DNA from: JAKLQR01 sp963753165
Lineage (GTDB): Bacteria; Nitrospirota; Thermodesulfovibrionia; Thermodesulfovibrionales; SM23-35
Reading direction: 5' to 3'
NCBI GenBank assembly: GCA_963753165.1
Contig: CAVWBP010000018.1
Span: 1 to 64,000 of the forward strand
DNA length: 64,000 nt
Shown here: positions 45,362-54,899 of the stretch, piece after piece
How positions within the stretch are numbered: the first letter of the stretch is position 1
How the letters are laid out: the number at the start of each line of letters is the position of its first letter
Made by a program: the position numbers and the translations under genes
The notes under the pieces: model-generated
What the model was told of the DNA's origin: nothing
Databases searched by the model: none
Seen by the model: only the letters and a program-made list of their open reading frames with translations

Positions 45362-46387
45362 TTAAGTTTTGCCTGTAACTAAAAATATTGCATAGATTAA
45401 ATATAATCCGCCACCCATAAGCATCGTGTAGGGTGAGACCCGCTTTCTCAGGATAAGTTCCGTGAGCACAATCAAAGCAGAAGTCAATGCAATCATTGCT
45501 GAAAAGAAAGCCATTCCGGTGAGCTTCCATTCTGTGAACACCAGTCCTACGGAAACAGGGAAGGTGGATTGAAACACCATTGCTCCGGTAACGTTCCCCA
45601 ACGCCAGCGTGTCTCTCCCTTTCCATGTCCAGGTGATGCTGTTGAATTTTTCCGGCAGTTCTGTCGCGATCGGCGCAAGAATCAGGGCAAAAAGCAGGGG
45701 GTTCATCCCGAACCGGACAGAAACATGCTCCAGGCTCTCTACAAAGGTATGAGCTCCGGCTATCATAACGGATAAAGCGCCGACGATCTGTACAACGATA
45801 GCGACGGCATGGGGATTTTCTTTCTTCGCAAAACTGAGGGAAGTGAGCATCCTCCAGAGATACATCTTTTCCGTGTGTTCGATGCCTGCGCTCTCTGCAC
45901 AGGAGAATGTTTTGTATGCGTAGAATATATATCCGAGGATAAGGAGTATGGCCACAGGGAGTGCAAACATCCTGCCTGCCAGTGCGGGGAACAGCACCGC
46001 AGCGCCATACATGGGGATAAAAAAAAGGAGGTCTCTTTTCATCGAAAGCACCTCGACATGAATCTCGAATTTCCGCCGTTTCCTTAAATGCGATATGATA
46101 ACGGTGACCCCTATAAGGAAAAAAGCAAGAGTGGAAAGCATGAACGGCGCACCGAGAATCGCGCCGACCCCGATGTCCTCGGCAGATTTTCCGCTGTAAA
46201 AGAATATTGCGACTATAGGGAGTATCGTCTCCGGCAGGGCTGTTCCGACTGCGGCGAGAAGACTTCCTACAACCGCCTGAGAGAGATTGAACCTTTTCCC
46301 GAAAGCTTCAACACCGTTCGTAAAAATTTCGGCGGCAGCAAGAATCATGAGAAGCCCGATGAGAAGAAAAAGAACCTCTCCGGCCAT
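45362..46387 (-). CDS. Sodium/calcium exchanger-family membrane protein
   Basis: 341 residues, around ten hydrophobic helices. Two alpha repeats appear as GTALPETILPI in the first half and ATELPEKFNSI in the second, as in CaCA-family YrbG-like exchangers. Acts in the inner membrane. Its ATG overlaps the stop of the universal stress gene upstream. Confidence 0.9.
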   Translation of the reverse strand: MAGEVLFLLIGLLMILAAAEIFTNGVEAFGKRFNLSQAVVGSLLAAVGTALPETILPIVAIFFYSGKSAEDIGVGAILGAPFMLSTLAFFLIGVTVIISHLRKRRKFEIHVEVLSMKRDLLFFIPMYGAAVLFPALAGRMFALPVAILLILGYIFYAYKTFSCAESAGIEHTEKMYLWRMLTSLSFAKKENPHAVAIVVQIVGALSVMIAGAHTFVESLEHVSVRFGMNPLLFALILAPIATELPEKFNSITWTWKGRDTLALGNVTGAMVFQSTFPVSVGLVFTEWKLTGMAFFSAMIALTSALIVLTELILRKRVSPYTMLMGGGLYLIYAIFLVTGKT

Positions 46388-47238
46388 CAGTGTATAACAA
46401 GAACAGGACAGGGAGACGTTTTCAGTACCGCATCGGTAACACTGCCTATGAGCATCCCTTTTATTAATCCCAATCCACGGGCGCCAATGACAATAAGATC
46501 GATATCCAGGTCCTGTGCTACTGCAGGAATTCTCTGTCCAGGTTCTCCATCATCAATAATCACGGATTCCTCTATCCCGGTATCTCCGAGGAATTTCTCA
46601 AGTTTGTTCTTTGTATCATCGTGCAATTCCCTTATTAACCTGTCGCTTTCATCCTGCGAGGTTAATCCTCTGATCTTGTGGTAGGGCATAACCGAGAGGA
46701 TTTCGAGGCTGCACGATAAGGCGCCCTGTAATTCTTTCGCAAATATGAGCGCCTTTTGCGACTGTTCGGATAAATCAACCGGGCAGAGGATCTTTTTTAT
46801 AATCACAGTCCCGGATGAGGCCGTCCTGGCTTTTTCTCCCCGTACAACAAGCATGGGCATTTCGAGACCTTTGATCAGTTTCTCGGAACTGCTCCTTCTG
46901 AACGTGTGCGACACGAACCCCAGTACCAGCATATCAGGTTGTGTCTTTCTGATCGCAGATTCAAAGGATTCCTGGAGCCTCCCGACCGCAACCTCTGTTT
47001 CTGCTCTGATCCCCCGTTCGGAAAGCTGTTTTTTCAGGACTGTGAAATTATCAAGAGCCCCCTTCTTCTCTTCCTCCATGTATGGAGCAAGATACGCCGG
47101 CGGGGTTGTAAGATAATCTATCGCATAGAGCAGCGTGAGCGACGCCTCGGTTGCGAGCGCAAAGTGTGCAGCATATGAGAGTACCGCTTCGGTAGCAGGA
47201 CCGAAATCAACACCGACCAGTATTTTTTTTATATCCAT
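46387..47238 (-). CDS. Tandem universal stress protein
   Basis: 283 residues made of two Usp domains. Each has an ATP-binding end GxxGxG/S: LVLGFVSHTFRRSSSEK in the first, and VIGARGLGLIKGMLIGS near the C-terminus. Gene overlaps the exchanger start. It probably responds to stress and may regulate the exchanger, but there is no direct evidence. Confidence 0.92.
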   Translation of the reverse strand: MDIKKILVGVDFGPATEAVLSYAAHFALATEASLTLLYAIDYLTTPPAYLAPYMEEEKKGALDNFTVLKKQLSERGIRAETEVAVGRLQESFESAIRKTQPDMLVLGFVSHTFRRSSSEKLIKGLEMPMLVVRGEKARTASSGTVIIKKILCPVDLSEQSQKALIFAKELQGALSCSLEILSVMPYHKIRGLTSQDESDRLIRELHDDTKNKLEKFLGDTGIEESVIIDDGEPGQRIPAVAQDLDIDLIVIGARGLGLIKGMLIGSVTDAVLKTSPCPVLVIH

Positions 47239-47239
47239 A

Positions 47240-48019
47240 TTATGAAAGGATTCTCTCTTCGATCTTGTTTTTCAGTCTCCTCACTTCTTCTACCGTCTCC
47301 TTCGCGAAGAGGTAGGGAGACGTCCCCTTGATATCCGCTTCCATAACCGCATGGCTGAAAGAAAGAGCCCCCAGGAATTCCATCCCGGGAATATTTTTCC
47401 TGATAAAATCGATGTCTTCAGCCCCTCTCACCTTGTTCGCAACCACAAAGACTTTCTGGACGCCGAGTTTTTTTGCCATCTCCGCGACTGTTCTCGCGGT
47501 CTGCATGCTTCTCTGTCCCGGCTCTACTACCACAATAAACGCATCTACCGATTCAGCAGTCCCCCGGGTGAGATGCTCTATCCCCGCTTCCATATCGATA
47601 ATAACGACTTCGCTCCTCTCAACGATCAGATGTTTCAGAAGAGTCCGCAGCAGTACATTCTCAGGGCAATAGCACCCGGACCCTGCATCCTTCAGTTTGC
47701 CCATAGTGAGCAGGGTAATTCCACCCTTCCGGTAGCCTATCCCTTCGGGCAGATCGTCAACTTTTGGATTCAACCTGAAAATGCCGCCGGGACCACCTGG
47801 TTTTGCTCCGGTCCGCTCCTCTATCAGGTCCGCCATGTCTGCAATCGGCCTTATCTGTTCAGCCTCCGGCTGAGAGATCCCCAGTCCGGAAGCAAGATTC
47901 GCATCAGGGTCGGCATCCACGGCAATTACCCTTCTCCCCTCATCCGCAAAGAGAGAGGCAAGCAATGAAGCGAGGGTTGTCTTTCCAACCCCGCCCTTTC
48001 CTGTGATTGCGATTTTCAT
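47240..48019 (-). CDS. cooC: CooC-like MinD-type ATPase (CO dehydrogenase nickel-insertion accessory type)
   Basis: 259 residues with deviant Walker A GKGGVGKTTLA, switch I DADPDANL, a central CYCPENVLLR segment with the CxC pair characteristic of CooC, and a late ANKVRG. CooC inserts nickel in CO dehydrogenase. No CODH gene lies in the window, so the client is inferred from the Wood-Ljungdahl context. It lies one base after the Usp gene and precedes hisB only by orientation, not by function. Confidence 0.85.
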   Translation of the reverse strand: MKIAITGKGGVGKTTLASLLASLFADEGRRVIAVDADPDANLASGLGISQPEAEQIRPIADMADLIEERTGAKPGGPGGIFRLNPKVDDLPEGIGYRKGGITLLTMGKLKDAGSGCYCPENVLLRTLLKHLIVERSEVVIIDMEAGIEHLTRGTAESVDAFIVVVEPGQRSMQTARTVAEMAKKLGVQKVFVVANKVRGAEDIDFIRKNIPGMEFLGALSFSHAVMEADIKGTSPYLFAKETVEEVRRLKNKIEERILS

Positions 48020-48034
48020 GGAATATTTATTCTT

Positions 48035-48622
48035 TTAGAGAACTTTCTTCGTTGACGGCACGCCCTTGACTCTGGGATCGATCGAAACCGCCTCCCTGAG
48101 CGCCCTTCCCAAGGCCTTGAATACCGCTTCGATAATATGGTGCGTGTTGCGTCCATAGGGAGATTCGACATGGAGCGTGATGCTGCTGTTGCTCACAAAG
48201 GCCTGAAGGAAGTCCTCGACAAGGTCAGGGTCGAACTTTTTGATCTTGCTTTTTTTCGGAAACTGTACCCTGTAGACCAGATAGGGTCTTCCGCTGATAT
48301 CGACAAATACAGAGGCGATTGCCTCGTCCATAGGTACGGTCGCCTCTCCATACCGCGATATTCCTTTCATATCCCCAAGCGTCTGCTTGAAGGCCTTTCC
48401 CAGCACAATTCCCACATCTTCGACCGTATGATGATCATCAACTTCAATGTCGCCGGTTGCTTTCAGCCGCACGTCAAAAAGGCCATGCTTGCACAGAAGG
48501 GAAAGCATATGGTCGAGAAATGGTATAGCGGTATTTATGGCATACTTCCCTTGCCCGTCAAGATGCAGCATTACCCTGATGTCCGTCTCTTTGGTCTTTC
48601 TCGTTATATCTGTTTTTCTCAT
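48035..48622 (-). CDS. hisB: Imidazoleglycerol-phosphate dehydratase
   Basis: 195 residues from ATG 48622 with AAGGGG seven bases upstream. FLDHMLSLL, DDHHTVEDVGI and AFVSNSSITLHVES, HHIIEAVFKALGRAL are the metal-binding His repeats of HisB. Sixth step of histidine synthesis. A further upstream ATG at 48649 would overlap hisC. Confidence 0.95.
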   Translation of the reverse strand: MRKTDITRKTKETDIRVMLHLDGQGKYAINTAIPFLDHMLSLLCKHGLFDVRLKATGDIEVDDHHTVEDVGIVLGKAFKQTLGDMKGISRYGEATVPMDEAIASVFVDISGRPYLVYRVQFPKKSKIKKFDPDLVEDFLQAFVSNSSITLHVESPYGRNTHHIIEAVFKALGRALREAVSIDPRVKGVPSTKKVL

Positions 48623-48632
48623 ACTGCGCCCC

Positions 48633-49688
48633 TTATTGCGCACCTGCATCTCCTTTCATTATTCTTTTCAACGCCGCCAGAAAAATAGTATTTTCTCTCT
48701 TCGTTCCGACAGTCACCCTAAGGCTTCCGGCAACGGCGCCGTTCATATTCCTTACGAGCACACCCATTTTCAACAACTCCCTGTATATCCTGTCCGGCTC
48801 TTTGACCCAGAACAAGATGAAATTCGCTTCTGACGGAAAAGGGGTAACCTGCCGAATCTTCGAAAGTTCACGAAAAAGCCTCCCCCTTTCTTCAATGACA
48901 GATTGAACGTGCTGTTGTAATAGTTTCCCTTTTTTCAGGGCCTTGCAGGCAATTGCCTGCGAAAAGGAATTCAGGTTGAAGGGAAGCCGGATCTTATTGA
49001 CCTCCCTGATAATGTCTTCTCTTGCTATCAGGAAACCTACCCTCAGGGCAGCGAGTCCTATTTTACTCAATGTCCTCATAATGAGAAGGTTCCCTGAATC
49101 GTCAAGGAGCCTGACAAAACTCTTATTCCCTGCAAAAGCCTGGTATGCCTCATCTACCACCACAAGAGACGTAGAACCGGACGCTTCCAGTATTTTCAAA
49201 ATCTTTTCTGAAGAAAAACAATTCCCGGTCGGGTTGTTTGGCGAACTGAGGAAAATAATTTTCGGCCTGTATCTGTGCACTGCCGACAGCATGCGTTTCA
49301 GGTCAAGGTCGAACCCTTCATCCAGAGGAATTCCAATACTCCTCTCGCCAAGGGCCTGGGAAATAATCCCGTACATCGAAAATGTCGGGACCGGATACAA
49401 GACCGGCCCTCCGAATGTGGTGATGAGATAATAGATCAACTCATCAGAGCCGTTCCCCTGAAGGATGTTTTCCGGTCTGATCCTGAGGTCTTTTGCCACA
49501 AGTTTCCTTAATTCCTTTGCTTCGGGATCGGGATACCGGTTGGTTTTCAGGGACTTCACCGCGAGGAGCGCCTCACTGAATCCATAGGGACTTTCATTTG
49601 CGTCAAGTTTCACCCTGCAGGGGATTTCTCTGGCCTCATATGCGGAGAGAGAGACGATGTTCGGCCTCACTATTTTCCTGATGTCCAT
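48633..49688 (-). CDS. hisC: Histidinol-phosphate aminotransferase
   Basis: 351 residues from ATG 49688. The PLP site TLSKIGLAALRVGF contains the catalytic Lys, with GNGSDELIYYL, SSPNNPTGN and VVDEAYQAF before it. It transaminates histidinol-phosphate, next to hisB. A longer upstream frame is not required. Confidence 0.93.
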   Translation of the reverse strand: MDIRKIVRPNIVSLSAYEAREIPCRVKLDANESPYGFSEALLAVKSLKTNRYPDPEAKELRKLVAKDLRIRPENILQGNGSDELIYYLITTFGGPVLYPVPTFSMYGIISQALGERSIGIPLDEGFDLDLKRMLSAVHRYRPKIIFLSSPNNPTGNCFSSEKILKILEASGSTSLVVVDEAYQAFAGNKSFVRLLDDSGNLLIMRTLSKIGLAALRVGFLIAREDIIREVNKIRLPFNLNSFSQAIACKALKKGKLLQQHVQSVIEERGRLFRELSKIRQVTPFPSEANFILFWVKEPDRIYRELLKMGVLVRNMNGAVAGSLRVTVGTKRENTIFLAALKRIMKGDAGAQ

Positions 49689-49878
49689 AGCAAGGGAATT
49701 ATACCATACTCTGTCCTCTTTCCATTTCTCATTAAGCAAGTTCTGCTTTTGCAATTTGTATTTCTCCGTGATAAGATCGAAGCTAAGGGAGGGGCATGTG
49801 TAACCTTTTTCTTTACCCTGAAACAGAGAGATAATTTTCAGCAAAAATAATTCCGCTTCAATCAGGGAGTCTTGATCT
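49689..49878. other. Divergent intergenic region between hisC and a PAS-GGDEF gene
   Basis: 190 bases expected to hold two promoters. No clear -35/-10 pair stood out on either strand. Confidence 0.3.
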
Positions 49879-51183
49879 ATGGGAAAAGGCATTCGGAATC
49901 CTTCACAAAAAGGCCATCGCGCAAAATCTGCGGATCAATGCCCCGTCAGGGAAAATCTCTTCAGGGATATCATCGGGAGCATACAGGACGGCATTACTGT
50001 TCTGGACAGAGACCTGAATATTTCTTTCGTGAACCCTGTCATTGAACATTGGTATCAGGACCGGATGCCGCTGGTGGGAAAAAAATGTTATCTCGCCTAC
50101 CAGAACCGGACGCAACCGTGTGAGGGCTGCCCGAGTCTCCGGACGCTCAGCAGCAATAAAAAGGATATCGCCGTTATTCCCTTTCCGTCTCCGAAAGAAA
50201 AACAGCGATGGCTCGAAATTGTCACCTTCCCGCTTCTGGATTCCCGTTCCCTTCAAACGACCGGGATACTTGAACTTGCAAGGGACATTACCGAACGGAG
50301 GGAGGCGGAGCAGTCAATTCATGAAAGCGAGGCATTATTCCGCGCGCTGGCAGAAACGACCTCCTCCGGAATTTTTATTTATCAGGGCGAGAAGTTCTGC
50401 TATGTCAATCCTACCATGATTTCCTTAACCGGTTATTCAAGGGAAGAATTTCTTCATATGAACTTCTGGGACATTGTGCACCCCGCCTTTCGTGACCTGG
50501 TAAAACAACGCGGACTTGCAAGACAGCAGAACGTGCCGGTGTTACCCCGCTATGAATTCAAAATTATCACAAAAAGTGGTCAGGAACGTTGGGCTGATAT
50601 AAGCATGACGCTCACACAATTTCGCGGAAACCCAGCCGGTTTGGGCACCGCATTCGATATTACCGAACGGAAGATGCTTGAGGAAGATCTCCGCTCTCTC
50701 TCCCTGTTCGATGAACTTACCGGTTTATACAACAGGAGAGGGTTCTTCACTCTTGCGGAACAGCAACTCAAGGTAGCTGACAGGATGAGAAAAGAGATGT
50801 TCCTGCTTTTTATTGACTTTGACGGTCTCAAGAGTATCAACGACACACTCGGGCACAACGAGGGGAGCCAGGCATTAATTGATACCGCAAATATTATGAG
50901 CGAAGCTTTCAGGGAATCGGATATCCTCGGAAGAATCGGCGGAGATGAGTTTGTCGTGCTTGCGATTGAACCTGCCGAATCCGATATTACTCTGTTCAGA
51001 ATACGGCTGCAAAACGCTGTGGACTCTTTTAATTCCAGGGGGGCCCGCCGCTTTCTCATATCACTAAGCGCCGGTGTAGCACGCTATGCTCCTGATTCTC
51101 ACTATTCATTAAGAGATCTGATCGCACATGCCGATTCCCTGATGTATGAAGAGAAACGGACAAAAAAGAGGCAGGACGTATGA
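49879..51183 (+). CDS. PAS-PAS-GGDEF diguanylate cyclase
   Basis: 434 residues. Two PAS domains (first ending LELARDITERREAEQS, second ending TAFDITERKMLEEDL), then a GGDEF domain starting LSLFDELTGLYNRRGF. The intact signature GRIGGDEFVVLA is followed by SLSAGVARYAPD. It synthesises c-di-GMP. An upstream Cys-rich stretch CEGCPS in PAS1 could sense redox or metal. Fits the several PilZ proteins in the window. Confidence 0.92.
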   Translation: MGKGIRNPSQKGHRAKSADQCPVRENLFRDIIGSIQDGITVLDRDLNISFVNPVIEHWYQDRMPLVGKKCYLAYQNRTQPCEGCPSLRTLSSNKKDIAVIPFPSPKEKQRWLEIVTFPLLDSRSLQTTGILELARDITERREAEQSIHESEALFRALAETTSSGIFIYQGEKFCYVNPTMISLTGYSREEFLHMNFWDIVHPAFRDLVKQRGLARQQNVPVLPRYEFKIITKSGQERWADISMTLTQFRGNPAGLGTAFDITERKMLEEDLRSLSLFDELTGLYNRRGFFTLAEQQLKVADRMRKEMFLLFIDFDGLKSINDTLGHNEGSQALIDTANIMSEAFRESDILGRIGGDEFVVLAIEPAESDITLFRIRLQNAVDSFNSRGARRFLISLSAGVARYAPDSHYSLRDLIAHADSLMYEEKRTKKRQDV

Positions 51184-51225
51184 ATGCGAGACAAAAAGAC
51201 TTGGGAATTTATAAATAACTATTGG

Positions 51226-52656
51226 TTAACCGATCAATGCCTTCAATGCATTGAGCCTGTTCGGATGCTTCAGCTTTCTCAGTGCTTTCGCCTCTATCTG
51301 CCTTACCCTTTCCCGGGTAATGCAAAAATGCCTCCCCACTTCTTCGAGGGTATGGTCCTTCTCAAATCCTATGCCGAACCGCCTTCTTATAATCTCGGCT
51401 TCCTTTGGAGTCAAGGTATTAAGCACACTCAATATGTATTCGGTAACATCATTGATTTCTGTATTGGAGTAAGGGGAAAGACTGTCTTTATCGCTGATGA
51501 AATCCTCGATCGTTGAACCTTCATCCCCCAGAGGAGTCTGAAGGGCAATGGTATCCTGTATTATCCTGAATACTTCTTCGATTTTTATTCTTGATACTCC
51601 TAATTTTTTGGCAATCTCTTCCTTGCTCGGTTCTCTCCCGAATTGCAGGGTCAATTCTTTGGAAGTCTTTGCGACCTTGTTGTAAAATTCCATCATATGT
51701 ACGGGGACCCTTATGGTCTTTGTCTGGTCCATTATGGCCCTTGTTACTGCCTGCCTTATCCACCATGTTGCATACGTGCTGAACTTGAAACCTTTTGTAT
51801 AGTCGTACTTGTCAATTGCCCTCATGAGGCCGATATTCCCTTCCTGAATGAGATCGAGCAGGGAAAGACCTCTCCCGATATAATGCTTGGCAACATTCAC
51901 TACTAATCTCAGGTTCCGGGTTATTAATTCATTTTTTGCTTCGGTAACAAGGAGCCTTGCCCTGGTTATTCTGTCCCACTTTACTTTCAATTCCTGGACC
52001 TTGATCCCTGCTTCTGATTCAACATGCCTGAATTCATTCTGCACTTCTTTTGCTATGGCGCTGAGTTGAACCGGATTGGAATTTTTTTTCTTTTTTACAG
52101 AAATTATTTTTTTCAAATCCTTCAAGGTCCCGTACCCTGCAAGCCTTCTTTCCGCCCGTTCTATTCTTGTCATGAGGTTCTCAAAAATACTCAGGGTAAT
52201 TTCGACGTCCGCATCTGTTGTCTCTTTTTCTGAACTGGCCGATCCTTCTCCGTTTTTTCCCTCTCTGCCCGATTCGTTGCCCTCAAAGAAGGGGAGCATC
52301 ATAACAATTTCCTTAATAATCTCTTTGCCCTCTTCCAGACTTTTTGCGAGTTCTACTTCCTCGTCCCTCTTGAGTATTGAAATATTTCCCATCGAATGGA
52401 AATACGTCTGAATAAGGTCTTCTCTCTTTTCGTACCCTCGCTGCTCCTCTTCCTCCAGTTCCTCTCCCTCCCCAGAGGAGAGTTCCTGATCATCAATCAC
52501 TCTAATCCCGATATCGTTCAAAATATCCATGAATTCCGCCAGTTCACCCGGAGAAACAAACTCAGGAGGAAATGCATCATTTATTTCATCATAAGTGAGC
52601 GATCCCCGCCTTTTGCCTAAATCCAAGATCTCATCAAAAATATCCCATTCCCTCAA
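51226..52656 (-). CDS. rpoD: Primary sigma factor RpoD
   Basis: 476 residues starting at TTG 52656 with AAGGAGGAA upstream. Domain 1.1-like start (MREWDIFDEILDLGKRRG), non-conserved region, then region 2 (NLRLVVNVAKHYIGRGLSLL, EGNIGLMRAIDKYDY, STYATWWIRQAVTRAI), region 3 and region 4.2 (LEEVGRHFCITRERVRQIEA). This is the housekeeping sigma-70. Unlike E. coli it is adjacent to rpsU without dnaG between. Region 4 lacks any oddity I can see. Confidence 0.95.
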   Translation of the reverse strand: MREWDIFDEILDLGKRRGSLTYDEINDAFPPEFVSPGELAEFMDILNDIGIRVIDDQELSSGEGEELEEEEQRGYEKREDLIQTYFHSMGNISILKRDEEVELAKSLEEGKEIIKEIVMMLPFFEGNESGREGKNGEGSASSEKETTDADVEITLSIFENLMTRIERAERRLAGYGTLKDLKKIISVKKKKNSNPVQLSAIAKEVQNEFRHVESEAGIKVQELKVKWDRITRARLLVTEAKNELITRNLRLVVNVAKHYIGRGLSLLDLIQEGNIGLMRAIDKYDYTKGFKFSTYATWWIRQAVTRAIMDQTKTIRVPVHMMEFYNKVAKTSKELTLQFGREPSKEEIAKKLGVSRIKIEEVFRIIQDTIALQTPLGDEGSTIEDFISDKDSLSPYSNTEINDVTEYILSVLNTLTPKEAEIIRRRFGIGFEKDHTLEEVGRHFCITRERVRQIEAKALRKLKHPNRLNALKALIG

Positions 52657-52983
52657 AGCTTCCTCCTTAACCTGGACATGTTTGATAGAACACGAAAGAA
52701 CCTGATGTTCTCATGGAGCAATCGACCACCCTAAAAACCTGCCGGAGAACGTGCATGACTGAAGAATCACCACAAACGTGCGGATATGCTGGTTTCTGCA
52801 GGTTTTATCGACAAAACTTCCGGGCAATACTCTCCGTCTATTCGCTTTTCCCTGCTTTTCCTTGTGTATTCATTATTCCTTGCGGCCAGTATTCCAGGAT
52901 AAGCCCATACGGCGCACTTTCAAGGCAATACTGCCCGCAATAGAATATGATCTTAACGGGAAAAATGCTTTTCGAGAAGCGTA
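52657..52983 (-). other. 327-base gap between rpsU and rpoD, no dnaG
   Basis: In the classic order rpsU-dnaG-rpoD primase would be here. No primase motif was found. One frame, 52838-52957, reads VKIIFYCGQYCLESAPYGLI and looks protein-like, but lacks ATG, GTG or TTG. The AUU-started neighbour makes a second unusual start conceivable but I do not claim it. Confidence 0.35.
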
Positions 52984-53178
52984 TTAAAACCTTCTGAATT
53001 TCTGAGCCTTTGCCCTTTTCCTGCGTGCCTCAGCACGTTTTCGTTTCTCTTTTACCGACGGCTTCTCGTAGTAACTTCTTGTCTTGATCTCTTTGAGAAG
53101 ACCTTCCGTCTGAACTTTTCGTTTCAGGACTTTAATGGCTTTTTCAATATCATTATCTACGACTCTAATCTCTATAAT
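52984..53178 (-). CDS. rpsU: Ribosomal protein bS21, apparently AUU-initiated
   Basis: 64 residues: MIEIRVVDNDIEKAIKVLKR, then SYYEKPSVKEKRKRAEARRK and a basic end QKFRRF, all bS21. No ATG, GTG or TTG exists in frame. The ATT at 53178-53176 lies seven bases after AGGAG and three bases after the RRM stop in the same frame, so initiation at ATT (as in infC) by termination-reinitiation is the simplest reading. Alternatives are ATA 53175 or misreading of the base. It acts in the 30S subunit. Confidence 0.85.
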   Translation of the reverse strand: MIEIRVVDNDIEKAIKVLKRKVQTEGLLKEIKTRSYYEKPSVKEKRKRAEARRKRAKAQKFRRF

Positions 53179-53181
53179 AAC

Positions 53182-53529
53182 TTATCTCCTGCCTCTTCCA
53201 TACCCTGATCCTCTTCCCTGTCCATAGCCGCCCCTGCCGCCGCCGCCACCGCCGCCACCGAACCCGCGTTTCTCTCTTGGCTGCTGGGGTCTTGCCTCAT
53301 TGACGATCAAAGCACGTTCCATGAATGTTTTGCCGTTTAATTGTTCTATGGCTTTTTTCGCATCTTCCTCAGATGACATTTCCACAAAGCCAAACCCCTT
53401 AGAACGCCCGGTGTCCTGATCTGTGATCACTTTCACCGACTCAACCTCTCCAATACTCGAGAAGAGCTCCCTTAGAGATTCCTCCGTCGCATTGAAAGAG
53501 ATACTTCCTACATACAGTTTCTTGCCCAT
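53182..53529 (-). CDS. RNA-recognition-motif protein with glycine-rich tail
   Basis: 115 residues: RRM with RNP2 KLYVGSI and RNP1 KGFGFVEM, then a C-terminal run rich in Gly and Arg (GGGGGGGRGGYGQGRG-like). Such proteins are cold-inducible RNA chaperones in cyanobacteria and other bacteria. Its stop is followed by rpsU three bases on, with the rpsU Shine-Dalgarno inside its last codons, giving translational coupling. Confidence 0.93.
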   Translation of the reverse strand: MGKKLYVGSISFNATEESLRELFSSIGEVESVKVITDQDTGRSKGFGFVEMSSEEDAKKAIEQLNGKTFMERALIVNEARPQQPREKRGFGGGGGGGGRGGYGQGRGSGYGRGRR

Positions 53530-53965
53530 TCCTTACCCTTTCTTAATAGAATTAAGAAGCGACATTGCTTTTCATGCGTTTGTGGCTTCTCTTACTTTAT
53601 AGTTCTCATACAATACCATTTTCTGAACCTTAAATGGAAAAAGAAAATAGCCAGGCCTGATTTATTTTCCCTGTCTTTATAAACTTATAAGAACTTCTGA
53701 TAATACCCATCACCTGTTCATAACCTGTGAGTAAACGTGTTCTTACCTTTTGGGAACCCTTGAAAATCCAGGGGTCTTTCATTCCTGCCTGAGCGTGAGT
53801 AGGATAAATTATACTTTAAAATCAATTTGTTATACTTTTAACGGGATATTCCCACACCCGTGTTTCTTTTCATTCGTATAAACCTAATAATATCAAGGCA
53901 TTTCGTGAATATTCTGTGAAAAACTTTGTCCGGTTGATGTTTCATCCTCCCTGTCATGCATTCCG
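53530..53965. other. 436-base intergenic region before the RRM gene
   Basis: No ORF is convincing. It is A+T-rich with short dyads such as the TATAAACTTATAAG segment near 53688-53701. It should contain the RRM-rpsU promoter and may hold a long leader, as cold-inducible RRM mRNAs often do. Confidence 0.3.
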
Positions 53966-54733
53966 TCATATTCTGATCGTATCGCCGTCCTTCAGTATTT
54001 TCAGATGTTTTAACGGAAGCTTCCGGAGTTCCGCGCTGATTCTTCGAGAATATTGCGGTTTAAGGTGTGTAACGTAGACACGTTGAGGTTTGCAGGGCAT
54101 ATGTTTGATTTCTTCCCCTAACAAATCCGGCGTTAAATGTCCAGTTGTAATTGCGAGCTCCCGCATGTTGTTCGGAAAGGAAACATCGATAATAAGGGCA
54201 TCGAACTGTCTCTTCCCTGCTTGCTTCCATGTCTGTCGTGTCGGACCGGTATCGCCCGTGTAGAAAAACAATTTTCCCCTGCTGTCTTCGACAAGATATC
54301 CAACAGCCGGGACGGGATGGTTTACTTTGAAAGGGGTTACAGAATACCCGTTCACCGTAATCATCCTCCCGGCCTTCAGGGCGGTAAGATTGAGAATAGC
54401 CTCCCGGGGATTCGGTATGAGAGTGAAATCCGGCCACACCTCACTATTAAAAAGATGGGTCCTGATTGTCCTGATTACAGGGGCGATACTGTATATTGTA
54501 ATGGCACGCCCTTTATTTCCTACAATGATATTATCGGCAAGAAACGGGATACTCAGAATATGATCAAGATGAGCATGGGTAATAAATATATGGTTAATTT
54601 TTAACTGCGCTTTTCTATCGAGGACATTTGTAATGCTTCCCGCATCAAATACGATTTCTTCATCAAGGAGGAATGAAGGAGGGTTGTGTCCCGGAAACTC
54701 AGCACCTGAACAGCCGATGACTCTGATCTTCAT
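53966..54733 (-). CDS. Metallo-beta-lactamase-fold phosphodiesterase-like hydrolase
   Basis: 255 residues. THAHLDHILSIPF is the zinc-binding HxHxDH motif; further ligands sit in FYTGDTGPT and TGHLTPDLLG / YVTHLKPQ. This resembles class II cyclic-nucleotide phosphodiesterase-like MBL proteins. It lies 165 bases after a cyclic-nucleotide-binding/GAF gene, so a role in cyclic-nucleotide turnover is possible but only suggestive. Confidence 0.82.
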   Translation of the reverse strand: MKIRVIGCSGAEFPGHNPPSFLLDEEIVFDAGSITNVLDRKAQLKINHIFITHAHLDHILSIPFLADNIIVGNKGRAITIYSIAPVIRTIRTHLFNSEVWPDFTLIPNPREAILNLTALKAGRMITVNGYSVTPFKVNHPVPAVGYLVEDSRGKLFFYTGDTGPTRQTWKQAGKRQFDALIIDVSFPNNMRELAITTGHLTPDLLGEEIKHMPCKPQRVYVTHLKPQYSRRISAELRKLPLKHLKILKDGDTIRI

Positions 54734-54899
54734 AGTGGATATTTATTCTACACTTTTCAGTAAAAATATCCAGCGAAATTTTGTATAAACGCTCCCTGCC
54801 ATTGGAATACCTCCGGGCCTGTCATCCCCCTATGAGGTCAAATCAGAAGGGAGACACATGAACCCGCACTATTTTCCCGCGTTGCAATCTCTGCTTACC

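Noticed and set aside
52657..52983. dnaG primase between rpsU and rpoD
   Set aside because: The gap is only 327 bases and shows no CHC2 zinc finger or TOPRIM motif.
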